Assembly: GCA_964473335.1 (NCBI GenBank)
Contig: CAYYOO010000046.1
Span: 1-12,558, forward strand
Reading direction: 5' to 3'
Length of the DNA: 12,558 bases
Source of the DNA: CAYZTD01 sp964473335
GTDB taxonomy: Archaea > Thermoplasmatota > E2 > DHVEG-1
In this document: in pieces, positions 5,783 to 12,555 of the stretch
Layout of the letters: each line of letters starts with the position of its first letter
Position numbering within the stretch: position 1 is the first letter of the stretch
Notes under the pieces: model-generated
What the model saw: only the letters and a program-made list of their open reading frames with translations
What the model was told of the DNA's origin: nothing
Databases searched by the model: none
Program-made: the position numbers and the translations under genes

Positions 5783-6283
5783 TTAGATTAGTTCAAAAGC
5801 TTTTTCTACAGCCTTTTTTGCTGAATCCACAATATAGTAGTTTGACTGAATACCGTTCATGATACACTTACTAGTGATTTCATCCACACATCCCCCGGTA
5901 CCCTTAATTAGAATAAGGGGTTTAGATGATATCATTCTAAAAGAAATCTCATTAAGTGTACCCCAGCGTCCACCAATTGCAATTGTTACATCACCAGTTC
6001 TAGACACAAGATAGTTTCTAATATTACCTAGACCTGTTGGAATTGCTATATCAATATACTTATTTGCTCCATCGTTATCAAGAGGCATAATACCAAGAGT
6101 TATTCCACCTTCTTTTTTAGCACCTCTGCAACATGCTTCCATCACGCCGCCATGGCCACCGCAAACTATAACTCCGTCTTTTTTTGCAACAAGCCTTCCA
6201 ACTTCCTCAGCTACTCTAAGAGCATGGCTCGATAGATCTTTATCTCCAACATCACTACCGCAAACAGAGATTAACTTTTTCAT
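5783..6283 (-). CDS. LOG-like nucleotide-binding protein (TIGR00725 type)
   Basis: A 166-residue single-domain Rossmann-like protein of the SLOG/lysine-decarboxylase-like superfamily. Visible motifs are the start KLISVCGS, the glycine loop CGGHGGVMEACCRGA (41-55), and IGGRWGTLNE (103-112), the counterpart of the PGGxGTxxE signature of LOG phosphoribohydrolases. LOG enzymes cleave nucleoside monophosphates of the cytokinin type to base and ribose phosphate. The TIGR00725 branch lacks an established reaction, and here Pro is replaced by Ile and the Gly-Gly by Gly-Arg-Trp, so nucleotide binding is safer than a stated reaction. The ATG at 6283 lies about 27 bases after GTTAAAAAC (minus strand, 6306-6314) with no Shine-Dalgarno, suggesting a leaderless transcript divergent from the ABC genes. 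Its stop abuts the MITE-like block. Confidence 0.85.
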   Translation of the reverse strand: MKKLISVCGSDVGDKDLSSHALRVAEEVGRLVAKKDGVIVCGGHGGVMEACCRGAKKEGGITLGIMPLDNDGANKYIDIAIPTGLGNIRNYLVSRTGDVTIAIGGRWGTLNEISFRMISSKPLILIKGTGGCVDEITSKCIMNGIQSNYYIVDSAKKAVEKAFELI

Positions 6284-6338
6284 GAAAATAGAAATGAAAA
6301 AACTAGTTTTTAACGTTTTTAGTTTTTAAGGGAATAGA

Positions 6339-6345
6339 TTTAAAA
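6339..6345 (+). promoter_or_regulatory. TATA box of the ABC transporter genes
   Basis: TTTAAAA in GATTTAAAAC lies 27 bases before the ATG at 6369. With no Shine-Dalgarno visible, a leaderless transcript is likely. The opposite promoter for the LOG-like gene lies about 30 bases away. Confidence 0.5.
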
Positions 6346-6368
6346 CAAAACTGAGCATAATAAAAAAT

Positions 6369-7283
6369 ATGTACTCGTATGCTCTTGAGATAACAAATCT
6401 ATCAAAAAGCTTTAAAGATTTAAAAGCAGTAAACAACCTAAATTTAAAAATTAAAACTGGAGAGCTATTTGGATTTTTAGGTCCAAACGGAGCAGGAAAA
6501 ACAACAACCATAAAATCTATTTTAGGTTTAATTTATCCAGATACAGGTTTTGTAAAAATCAATGGTAAAGAGGTATTAAAAAATGTTAAAAAAGTTAAGA
6601 AAAATATTGGCTATTTACCAGAAAAAGTCTCATTTTATGATAAATTAACAGCACTACAAAACCTAAAATTTTATGCAGAACTAAAAAACATTCCAAGTGA
6701 TAGATGTATTAACCTAATAGACGAATTTGGCCTTAAAGACTTTGCACATAAAAAAGTCGGTCAATACTCAAAAGGAATGATCCAAAGACTAGGAATTGCT
6801 AGAGCAATGCTAGGAAATCCTAGTATTTTATTTTTAGATGAACCAACATCAGGTCTAGATCCAGGGGCAGTAAAATGGATTAGAACAAAAATAAAAAAAC
6901 TAAACAAAAAAGGTGTAACAATTTTTATTTCATCTCATATCTTAAGTGAAATACAGGATACATGTACTCAAGTAGGAATAATAAACAGAGGGAATCTAGT
7001 TGCACAGGATTCAGTGGAAAACCTTAGTATGAATTTAAAAATAAAACCTAAAATGATAATAAAACTAGAAAAAATAAATGAAGGAATTGAAAAATTTGTA
7101 AAAAAAATCAAAGGTGTGGAAAAAATTGAGATCTATGGTAATAATTTAACAATTTATTGTGATTTTGAAAATAGATCAAAAGTAATATACGAACTTGAAA
7201 AAAATAAAGTTAATATTAAAAATATTGAAACAGAAAAAAGCTCACTTGAAGATATTTTTATGAAATACACACAGGGGAAGTGA
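6369..7283 (+). CDS. ABC transporter ATP-binding protein (ABC-2 type)
   Basis: A 304-residue ATPase subunit powering an ABC-2-type exporter at the membrane. Walker A is GPNGAGKTT (38-46), the signature is YSKGM (133-137), Walker B is ILFLDEPTSGLDP (153-165), and the switch histidine is His190 (SSH). The Q-loop position reads GYLPE, as is common in this CcmA/NosF/drug-efflux class. After about residue 225 there is an extra lysine-rich C-terminal domain, ending in SLEDIFMKYTQGK, the phrase often found at the end of these subunits. It overlaps the permease start by four bases (GTGA), so translation of the two is coupled. The substrate cannot be told; antibiotics, lipids or copper-enzyme maturation are known uses of the class. 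Confidence 0.93.
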   Translation: MYSYALEITNLSKSFKDLKAVNNLNLKIKTGELFGFLGPNGAGKTTTIKSILGLIYPDTGFVKINGKEVLKNVKKVKKNIGYLPEKVSFYDKLTALQNLKFYAELKNIPSDRCINLIDEFGLKDFAHKKVGQYSKGMIQRLGIARAMLGNPSILFLDEPTSGLDPGAVKWIRTKIKKLNKKGVTIFISSHILSEIQDTCTQVGIINRGNLVAQDSVENLSMNLKIKPKMIIKLEKINEGIEKFVKKIKGVEKIEIYGNNLTIYCDFENRSKVIYELEKNKVNIKNIETEKSSLEDIFMKYTQGK

Positions 7284-8068
7284 TCACTTTGGAAAAAACA
7301 ATTTATTATCTGGCAAAAAAAGAGGTAATGGATAATTTTAGAAACTACTGGATTATCATATTAAGCGTAATTTTTACATTACTTGTACTTGTTTTTTCAT
7401 ATTTTGGTTCAACTGGATTTGGCTCTGGATTTAGGGGATTGAGTGCAACTGTAGAACTACTCAGACCAATTGTAATACTTATAATTCCTATTATTGGTTT
7501 AATGTTAGGATATGCATCAATCGTACGTGAAATCGAAGAAGGTTCAATGTTATCTTTATTGTCCTTTCCAGTAAAAAGATACGAGATAATCATTGGTAAG
7601 TTCTTAGGATTAGGTAGCGTCATTTCGATAATCACTCTAATTGGATTTTTAGTATCAGGAACTGTAATTGCATTAAATACAACAAATCCTGATTTTCTTT
7701 ATTATTTTGGTTTTATAGGTGCAACAATATTATTAGGACTAGGTTTTTTGAGTGTTTCACTATTTTTATCAACAATACTAAAACAAAGATCAACAGCGAT
7801 AGGCGGGGCAATATTTCTATGGATTTTTTTTGCAATCATCTGGCAGATACTTATTGTTGGAATAGTTTTTTCATTAATTACCATTGGTCAAAATACAGAT
7901 TCCCTTGATTGGTTTCCATATATAAATATAATAAATCCATTAACAGCAATCTTATATTATGGAGGAACACCGCCCCCTGAAGTACACTGGATGATAGTTT
8001 CATATCTATCTTGGATAATAATTCCATTGGCACTATCAATCCTTGTTTTTGAGAAAAAAGACATATAA
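7280..8068 (+). CDS. ABC-2 type permease
   Basis: A 262-residue membrane subunit, partner of the ATPase just upstream. Six helices are visible at about 22-42, 60-80, 107-131, 141-165, 173-201 and 237-257, typical of the NosY-like single-core ABC-2 permease. The cytoplasmic stretch IVREIEEGSMLSLLSFPVKRYEIIIGKFLG (81-110) is the coupling segment characteristic of this family. The GTG at 7280 is kept as start because it overlaps the ATPase stop. A TTG three codons later (7289) is an alternative, with GTGATC just before it. No substrate-specific residues are recognised. Confidence 0.9.
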   Translation: MITLEKTIYYLAKKEVMDNFRNYWIIILSVIFTLLVLVFSYFGSTGFGSGFRGLSATVELLRPIVILIIPIIGLMLGYASIVREIEEGSMLSLLSFPVKRYEIIIGKFLGLGSVISIITLIGFLVSGTVIALNTTNPDFLYYFGFIGATILLGLGFLSVSLFLSTILKQRSTAIGGAIFLWIFFAIIWQILIVGIVFSLITIGQNTDSLDWFPYINIINPLTAILYYGGTPPPEVHWMIVSYLSWIIIPLALSILVFEKKDI

Positions 8069-8085
8069 AAAAACGCCCACAAAAC

Positions 8086-8127
8086 TTTTAAATACCACTC
8101 GCTTACACTTTTCTTCATATATCTGGG
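8086..8127 (+). promoter_or_regulatory. Promoter and ribosome binding site of the ribosomal protein operon
   Basis: AAAACTTTTAAATACC (8082-8097) combines an A-rich BRE-like stretch with the TATA box TTTTAAATA (8086-8094), placing transcription start near 8117. GGGG at about 8124-8127 precedes the rpl18e ATG (8138). It lies directly after the permease, so the operon starts here and does not depend on the ABC genes. Confidence 0.75.
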
Positions 8128-8137
8128 GAAAAAAGAA

Positions 8138-8503
8138 ATGACAAAGAAAAATAATAAAACAAACCCTCAATTAACTTTCCTAATAAATGAGCTTAAAAAA
8201 GTTTCAAAAGAAAAAGAAGTAGCAATATGGAAAGACATAGCTAAAAGACTTGAAAAACCTCTTAGAAATTGGGCTGAAGTAAATCTTGATAAAATAGAAA
8301 AACACATAGGAGAAAAAGAAACAGCTCTTATTCCAGGTAAGGTACTTTCAACTGGCAATATAAACAAAAAAATCACAATAGCTGCTTGGTCTTTTTCAGA
8401 TAAATCAATTGAAAAAATCAAGAAATCAGGTGGAAAAGCAATAACGATTAATGAGTTACTTGAAAAAAATCCAGAAGGAAAAAATATTAGAATAATGGGA
8501 TAG
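8138..8503 (+). CDS. rpl18e: Ribosomal protein L18e
   Basis: A 121-residue large-subunit protein of the archaeal/eukaryotic L18e type (related to bacterial L15). It starts basic (MTKKNNKTNPQLTFLINELKKVSKEKEVAIWKDIAKRLEKP), followed by GKVLSTGNINKKITIAAWSFSDKSIEKIKKSGGKAITINELLEKNPEGKNIRIMG, matching the family to the usual end. It is first in the operon with L13, S9 and RpoN and two bases from the next start. Normal length; nothing odd. Confidence 0.97.
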   Translation: MTKKNNKTNPQLTFLINELKKVSKEKEVAIWKDIAKRLEKPLRNWAEVNLDKIEKHIGEKETALIPGKVLSTGNINKKITIAAWSFSDKSIEKIKKSGGKAITINELLEKNPEGKNIRIMG

Positions 8504-8505
8504 AT

Positions 8506-8919
8506 ATGACAACAATAATAGATGCAGAAGGAGCAAACCTTGGACGATTAAGCACAAATGTTGCAAAAAGAATCCTTGAAGGAGAAGATATTGCAATTGT
8601 AAACTCAGAAAAAGCAATAATATCTGGTAAAAAACCTGCAATAAAAAAAAGATACAAACAAAAAAGAGAAGTAGGAACATATAGAAAAGGACCATTCTTT
8701 CCAAGACTTCCTGATCAAATTGTAAAAAGAACAGTCAGAGGAATGATACCATATCAAAAGCCACATGGCAGAGAAGCTTTTAAAAAACTTAAATGTTATA
8801 TTGAAATTCCAGATGAATTTAAGGATAAAAAAATTGAGAAAGTAAAAGAAGCTGAAAAAAAACCAGTTGATTTTATGACTGTAAAAGAACTATCACAATC
8901 ATTAGGAGCGAATATTTAA
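8506..8919 (+). CDS. rpl13: Ribosomal protein L13
   Basis: A 137-residue large-subunit protein. Recognisable features are the start IIDAEGANLGRLSTNVAKRIL, the middle RKGPFFPRLPDQIVKRTVRGMIPYQKPHGREAFKKLKCYIEIP, and the archaeal C-terminal extension after about residue 105. The ATG at 8506 follows the L18e stop by two bases, and the stop shares one base with the S9 start (TAATG), so the genes are translationally linked. Length is normal for archaea. Confidence 0.97.
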   Translation: MTTIIDAEGANLGRLSTNVAKRILEGEDIAIVNSEKAIISGKKPAIKKRYKQKREVGTYRKGPFFPRLPDQIVKRTVRGMIPYQKPHGREAFKKLKCYIEIPDEFKDKKIEKVKEAEKKPVDFMTVKELSQSLGANI

Positions 8920-9323
8920 TGGCAAAGAAAATAGTAAATACTTCAGGTAAAAGAAAAACTGCTATTGCAAGAGCATCTGTTCAAAAAGGAAAAGGACACA
9001 TTAGAATCAACAAAAAACCAGTAGAGATATTTGAACCAGAAATAGCTAGATGGAAACTACTTGAACCAATTAATATTGCAAAGGATCATGTTTCAAAACT
9101 AAATATTGATGTAAAAGTAAAAGGCGGAGGTTTTATGAGCCAAGCAAATGCAGCTAGAACTGCTATTGCAAAAGGTATTTTGGAATATACCGGCGACCCA
9201 AGCCTTAAAATTGCTTTTCTTGATCACGATAGAAGTCTTTTAGTTAGTGATTCAAGAAGAAAAGAACCTAAAAAACCACTTGGACGTGGTGCAAGGTCTA
9301 AAAAACAGAAATCATATAGGTGA
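8919..9323 (+). CDS. rps9: Ribosomal protein S9
   Basis: A 134-residue small-subunit protein. The start VNTSGKRKTAIARASVQKGKGHIRINKKPVE and the segment GGGFMSQANAARTAIAKGILEY are standard for archaeal S9. The basic tail ending KKQKSYR reaches the P-site tRNA in the known ribosome structures (the bacterial counterpart ends SKR). The tail codons also provide the ribosome binding site of rpoN. Confidence 0.97.
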   Translation: MAKKIVNTSGKRKTAIARASVQKGKGHIRINKKPVEIFEPEIARWKLLEPINIAKDHVSKLNIDVKVKGGGFMSQANAARTAIAKGILEYTGDPSLKIAFLDHDRSLLVSDSRRKEPKKPLGRGARSKKQKSYR

Positions 9324-9327
9324 TATT

Positions 9328-9552
9328 TTGATAATACCTGTTAGATGTTTCACATGTGGAAAAGTCATTGGCGATGTCTATAAAGATTATAAAAAGAGAT
9401 ACGCTGAATACAAAAAAGCAGTAGACGAAGGTGAAAAACCAAAAGAGATGCCTAAAGAAATATTAGATGATCTAGGTGTCGAGCGCTATTGTTGTAGAAG
9501 AATGATTCTAACACATGTGGATTTAATAGATGAATCAGCGCCATATGAATAA
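9328..9552 (+). CDS. rpoN: RNA polymerase subunit N (Rpb10 homologue)
   Basis: A 74-residue zinc protein that joins the D/L platform of the archaeal RNA polymerase. The unusual CX2C...CC zinc site is intact: Cys7 and Cys10 in VRCFTCGKVIG, Cys55 and Cys56 in RYCCRRM. The ending LTHVDLID is typical. An ATG-initiated reading 81 bases upstream would overlap S9 and add unrelated residues. The TTG at 9328 (MIIPVRCFTCG) is chosen because it gives the family N-terminus and follows AGGTGAT at 9318-9324, a near-perfect Shine-Dalgarno overlapping the S9 stop. This RpoN is not the bacterial sigma-54 of the same name. Confidence 0.96.
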   Translation: MIIPVRCFTCGKVIGDVYKDYKKRYAEYKKAVDEGEKPKEMPKEILDDLGVERYCCRRMILTHVDLIDESAPYE

Positions 9553-9560
9553 ACATCTAT

Positions 9561-9590
9561 TTTTTAAATCCAAATTTTTATCTATTTTTA
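9561..9590 (+). terminator. T-rich terminator region after rpoN
   Basis: Several runs of five or six T's separated by a few bases follow the rpoN stop, as at archaeal transcript ends. The tRNA follows at 9627 and could have its own promoter in the A/T stretch near 9600. Confidence 0.4.
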
Positions 9591-9626
9591 CTTAATATCA
9601 ATGTAAAATATGAAAAATTAATTTTT

Positions 9627-9701
9627 GGGCGCGTGGCCTAGTCTGGATATGGCACTGGCCTTCTAAGCCAGTGACCGCGGGTTCAAATCCCGCCGCGTCC
9701 G
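9627..9701 (+). tRNA. tRNA-Arg (anticodon TCT)
   Basis: A full cloverleaf: acceptor GGGCGCG with CGCGTCC (one G-U pair) and discriminator G, anticodon stem CTGGC/GCCAG around loop CTTCTAA (anticodon TCT, reading AGA), a 5-base variable loop TGACC, and T-arm GCGGG-TTCAAAT-CCCGC. There is no intron, and CCA is not encoded directly after the G. Its 3' half is overlapped antisense by the end of a tyrosine recombinase gene, marking it as an integration site. Confidence 0.95.
9658..9701. other. Probable attachment site in the tRNA 3' half
   Basis: The recombinase frame runs leftward into the tRNA and stops in the anticodon loop, so its last 13 or so codons are the complement of the tRNA 3' half. 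This is the arrangement left when an element whose attP overlaps the 3' end of int integrates into a tRNA. No second copy of the tRNA 3' end is found to the right in this window, so the far end of the element lies outside or has been lost. Confidence 0.55.
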
Positions 9702-10148
9702 TACCAAATTACTCCTGTTGGCTCCACTTGAAACAAAGGTTTTTTCTCCTGTTAAAGATTTTTGTCCGTTTTCCTCCAAAATTTTATGATGTTTAAGGAC
9801 GGATTTTATCCAGTCAAAAGGAGCATTTCGATAGTATTTTTTCGCGTATTTGACATAATTTTCTGTTGTGTCTAATTTGTCATGTCCCATCCAGTCCTTT
9901 ACTTCCCAGATATCCCAGTTGTCTGTGTCTACTTTGCTTTTTATGAGTCTTGCTGTTGCACACCAGTGTCTCATTGTGTAAAGACTGTATGGTTTCCATA
10001 CTTCCTTTACAAGTGGTGTTAGCTTCTTTCGAAGATAGTTTACTGTAAATGGTCTTCCGTTTGGTTGTAGATATAGAAAGTCTTTGCTATGTTGGTTTGC
10101 TACTTTTGGTCTCCAGTGTTCTATCCAGTTCACCCATTTCCTCCACAT
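9663..10148 (-). pseudogene. Truncated tyrosine recombinase (integrase), catalytic C-terminal half
   Basis: A 161-residue frame with the C-terminal half of an archaeal phage-type integrase. It contains YTMRHWCATARL (second catalytic Arg60; Tyr57 stands where most have His), WMGHDKLDTTENYVKYAKKYY (His89 and nucleophile Tyr98, nine residues apart as usual), and the family phrase HWRPKVANQHSKDFLYLQPNGRPFTVNYLRKKL. The first catalytic arginine, the beta-hairpin lysine and the arm-binding domain are missing, so it cannot be active alone. The frame's ATG is only eight codons after an in-frame stop. A GTG at codon 6 follows GGAGGAA, which is probably chance. The last residues, RTRRDLNPRSLA, are antisense to the tRNA. 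Together with the N-terminal remnant next to it, this looks like an int gene with an internal deletion. Confidence 0.85.
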
Positions 10149-10302
10149 CTGTTTGTGGTGTTCTTTGTTCTATATATTTCTGGCATATGCTTTCTATAAT
10201 TGTTTTCCATTCTTGGTTTCTACCTCCCACTAACTCTTTTTGTGAATTAGTTGAGAATGAATTTTGGGAATCATTTATTAAAGATTCTTTATTTAGATTC
10301 AT
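10087..10302 (-). pseudogene. Possible N-terminal remnant of the integrase gene
   Basis: A 71-residue frame with a believable start: ATG at 10302 with GGTGA about ten bases upstream. The first 50 residues, MNLNKESLINDSQNSFSTNSQKELVGGRNQEWKTIIESICQKYIEQRTPQ, are hydrophilic then helical, as at the start of a recombinase. From about 10148 on it overlaps the catalytic frame in another phase and carries no sense of its own. I infer that an internal deletion of roughly 150 codons joined the integrase start out of phase to its catalytic half. I do not recognise the first 50 residues, so an unrelated small gene is possible. Confidence 0.4.
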
Positions 10303-10341
10303 GATTCGATTCACCAATCAATTTGTATTCATTGTGGTAAA

Positions 10342-10404
10342 TGTATACAAATATAATGTATGCATACAAAATAATCAAATGTTACTGTGGTATTTGTATA
10401 CAAA
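10342..10404. promoter_or_regulatory. Operator array of TGTATACA-type palindromes
   Basis: Three perfect palindromes lie between the divergent integrase remnant and regulator gene: TGTATACA (10342-10349), TGTATGCATACA (10357-10368) and TTTGTATACAAA (10393-10404, ending one base before the regulator ATG). A half site, TTTGTATTC, is at about 10322-10330. The first two centres are 17 bases apart. Multiple short palindromes of this type are typical operators of dimeric ribbon-helix-helix repressors, so autoregulation and control of int are likely. Confidence 0.7.
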
Positions 10405-10405
10405 C

Positions 10406-10570
10406 ATGTCGCCAAGGAAAAAAGGTAGGAAAAAGGGAGAGACACATTCAGTTAGAATAGATAAAGAACTTGATGAATGGGTTCAATCAAAAATAAAATC
10501 AAAACAACTTGGATCTTGGTCTCATGCTATTGAATGAGGACTTACTTTACCTAAAGAAAAAATGGATTAA
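10406..10570 (+). pseudogene. Ribbon-helix-helix regulator with an in-frame TGA
   Basis: Starts MSPRKKGRKKGETHSVRIDKELDEWVQSKIKSKQLGSWSHAIE (43 residues), then TGA at 10535-10537, then GLTLPKEKMD and TAA. The part before the TGA contains the beta strand (THSVRIDKEL) and both helices of a ribbon-helix-helix DNA-binding protein, the second beginning SWSHAIE. Relatives continue AIE-aromatic-GL, so the TGA replaces a Trp or Tyr codon; TGG to TGA is a single change. The shortened protein may be unstable because helix 2 is cut. Its ATG lies directly after the last palindrome (leaderless or nearly so). It is divergent from the integrase, the usual place for the regulator of an integrated element. 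UGA readthrough cannot be excluded from sequence alone. Confidence 0.7.
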
Positions 10571-10590
10571 AAAAATGAAGAGCCAAAATT

Positions 10591-11448
10591 TTATTTTTCT
10601 TTATTCTCTAGATTATCTAAAAATTCATTAACATTCATGAACACATCAGTGAGTCTTCTTTCTTTATCATCTTCATCCTCATTTAAAAATGATGCCACCC
10701 ATGCAGGTCCTGAAGATTCTCTACTTTCAAAGTCCTTTTTCATAGTGTCTATTGATTCCTTTATTAAATCATTCTGTAGAAGTTTTTTCATTTCATTAGC
10801 CACATCAACTGGTCCATTTTTATAATGAGTTACCAAATAATAGATATCATATGCATCTTTCTCTTTATAGCGCTCTCCTAAAACGATTCCTTTCATTGTT
10901 AAAGAGGCTACAAGATTAGCAATTCTAATTGTTTCTGATGCTTTTCCACCATTTGGGAATTGTCCCTCAATAGTTTCTTCAATATAATTATCAAATACAA
11001 TATCAACACCATGGCATTTTCTTGCAAGTAATCCACTGATTCGCTGATGGCGATGGCCTTCATTACCATAATATGAACCTACAAAATCTACCTCAATAGT
11101 AATAGGTGTGTTTGAAGTAGGAAAATCTTTAAGAAAAACAAATGGAATTGTATTTCCATTACTATCGATTTTATGTCGATAGCCAAGGTCTTCTACTAAT
11201 TGTTCAATATTTGCATATTCTTCTTCAGAAATTATCGATTCATTAAGTGCGATATCAATATCAATGGACCCGACATGGTCGTGTTCGTATGATTTTCCAC
11301 CATTCTTTTCCAATAAAAAATATGGGACCCATCCACCGATTAGTACCATTCCTCTGTTATAGCGATGCAGACTTCTCCAAAGTTCAAGCATAGCTGATTT
11401 TGACAATGTTACAATTTCTTCAGGGTAATCTTCAGCAGTTCTTGGCAT
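10591..11448 (-). CDS. AbiEii-like nucleotidyltransferase toxin
   Basis: A 285-residue nucleotidyltransferase of the AbiEii/MNT type, toxin of type IV toxin-antitoxin systems. Visible motifs: MVLIGGWVPYFLL (Gly38-Gly39), SIDIDIAL with metal-binding Asp63 and Asp65, the third acidic position in ITIEVDFV (Asp121), a lysine in SLTMKGIVL (Lys186), and KEKDAYDIYYLV (197-206), the KDxYD motif of AbiEii relatives. Family members transfer nucleotides onto tRNA acceptor ends or other targets; the target here is unknown. The ATG at 11448 is chosen because GAGGAGAG lies about eight bases upstream, so upstream starts are rejected. It begins 24 bases after the antitoxin stop, in the same transcript. The acidic stretch NEDEDDKERR lies near the end. 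Confidence 0.85.
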   Translation of the reverse strand: MPRTAEDYPEEIVTLSKSAMLELWRSLHRYNRGMVLIGGWVPYFLLEKNGGKSYEHDHVGSIDIDIALNESIISEEEYANIEQLVEDLGYRHKIDSNGNTIPFVFLKDFPTSNTPITIEVDFVGSYYGNEGHRHQRISGLLARKCHGVDIVFDNYIEETIEGQFPNGGKASETIRIANLVASLTMKGIVLGERYKEKDAYDIYYLVTHYKNGPVDVANEMKKLLQNDLIKESIDTMKKDFESRESSGPAWVASFLNEDEDDKERRLTDVFMNVNEFLDNLENKEK

Positions 11449-11472
11449 GTTTTCTCTCCTCATATGCAATAT

Positions 11473-12525
11473 TTAGAAATTAATTTTTTCCTCTCTTATT
11501 TTTTCAGCTTGTTCTCTACCTCTTTTTGGATAGGAATATAGATCAAGATAGAGTTGAATATTTGATACTATCTTGTTTCCTTTAATTGTTTGAAGATTTT
11601 GTAGTACTCCTTCATCATATGGTTCAATAAGGTAAATATTTGCACCAGACTCTACGGGCCTAAGGTCTAATTTTTGGATCCATTTATCCATATCGCTTTT
11701 TATGTATAGATGAACATCAGTATATCTAACATAGGGGGCTATAAATGATGCACCAGAATGAAGTGTTAAAGCATATTGTGATTCAATTAATTGTGAAGTT
11801 TTTTTAATTTCATTAAAAAGAGAATTTTTATTTTTTTCAAATGTATAATAAGAATAAATTTTGTTATTTTTAAAAGTATAACTATCTCTCCAAGCATCTA
11901 ATAAACTTGATTTGTCTATTAGAACTAATCTATAATTTTTATTTCTCTCCAAAAGTTTTTTATCAATAAGTTTTTCAACAACTCTATGAGCATAACCCAG
12001 ACTGACTTCGCTTTTCTCTGAGAGTGACTGAATTGTCCATTGTCCAGATGGCTCTGACAACAGCGATCTAATTATTCTTGTTGCTACAGGTGAAAATAAT
12101 TTTTTTTGTTTTTTCTTTTCAACTTGTTTTGTTTTTTTACTTTCTTTTTCTATGTGTATCTTAGGTAGATCAATGTATATATTTCCAAATAAATCAATAT
12201 AACCAACATTTAATTTTTTACAAATCTCTCGTGATGTTTCACTGATAAATGATGAAGCAACTAAAGGATAACTATTTGGTATTTCTTTTGATAACAATTT
12301 TACTTGAGTTATTGCTTGTTCTATATGCCGAGGTTCACCAATTGATTTTACTTCAATTACAAAAACTGTATCTTTGTTCTTGTATCTTGTTTTTACGACT
12401 AAATCAGCAATTCTTTGATTCTGAATAGGATACTCTTGTTTTACACTTTTAATTTGTATAGGGGAAAGTAATGATTTTATCTGTTTTCGTAATCTTTGTT
12501 GAATCTCTTTTTCACTAAATTGCAT
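11473..12525 (-). CDS. AbiEi-family antitoxin with N-terminal nuclease-like domain
   Basis: A 350-residue protein preceding the toxin gene. Residues 1-125 look like a PD-(D/E)XK fold: RIADLVV (Asp41) followed by VFVIEVKS (Glu58-x-Lys60), with GYIDLFGNIYIDL as a closing strand. After a lysine-rich linker (126-142), residues 143-200 form a winged helix (ATRIIRSLLSE...TIQSLSEKSEVSLGYAHRVVEKLIDKKLLER). The C-terminal part, with ALTLHSGASFIAPYVRYTDVHLYI, NIYLIEPYDEGV and IQLYLDLYSYPKRGREQAEKI, matches the AbiEi antitoxin family. Antitoxins of this class neutralise the nucleotidyltransferase and repress their own promoter. Whether the nuclease-like site is active is unknown. The ATG at 12525 fits a leaderless transcript, with a TATA box 26 bases upstream. 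Confidence 0.87.
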   Translation of the reverse strand: MQFSEKEIQQRLRKQIKSLLSPIQIKSVKQEYPIQNQRIADLVVKTRYKNKDTVFVIEVKSIGEPRHIEQAITQVKLLSKEIPNSYPLVASSFISETSREICKKLNVGYIDLFGNIYIDLPKIHIEKESKKTKQVEKKKQKKLFSPVATRIIRSLLSEPSGQWTIQSLSEKSEVSLGYAHRVVEKLIDKKLLERNKNYRLVLIDKSSLLDAWRDSYTFKNNKIYSYYTFEKNKNSLFNEIKKTSQLIESQYALTLHSGASFIAPYVRYTDVHLYIKSDMDKWIQKLDLRPVESGANIYLIEPYDEGVLQNLQTIKGNKIVSNIQLYLDLYSYPKRGREQAEKIREEKINF

Positions 12526-12527
12526 TG

Positions 12528-12545
12528 TTTCACCGTTCGGTGAAA
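12528..12545. promoter_or_regulatory. Palindromic operator of the AbiE-like operon
   Basis: TTTCACCG (12528-12535) and CGGTGAAA (12538-12545) are perfect inverted repeats two bases apart, placed between the TATA box and the antitoxin ATG. A dimeric winged-helix antitoxin bound here would cover the transcription start, which is the expected negative autoregulation. Confidence 0.8.
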
Positions 12546-12546
12546 G

Positions 12547-12555
12547 TATTTAAAG
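12547..12555 (-). promoter_or_regulatory. TATA box of the AbiE-like operon
   Basis: CTTTAAATA on the minus strand, centred about 26 bases before the ATG at 12525, so the transcript should begin at or next to the start codon. Confidence 0.7.

Noticed and set aside
9247..9327. ATG-initiated longer form of RpoN
   Set aside because: It would read through S9 in another frame; the TTG at 9328 gives the exact family N-terminus and has a near-perfect ribosome binding site.
9663..10148. SSV-type integrase split by integration
   Set aside because: In that arrangement one fragment lies at each end of the element with tRNA sequence at the break. Here both remnants are adjacent and the tRNA lies at the natural 3' end of int.
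10049..10405. Long in-frame upstream extension of the ribbon-helix-helix gene
   Set aside because: It runs antisense through the integrase and across the operator palindromes; the domain and a sensible start begin only at 10406.
10535..10537. TGA as selenocysteine or a reassigned tryptophan codon
   Set aside because: rpl13, tpiA, the ATPase frame (ending TGA at 7281) and the split-transposase frame all use or end at TGA normally, or use TGG for Trp, and no selenocysteine-type hairpin is evident. A nonsense change is simpler.
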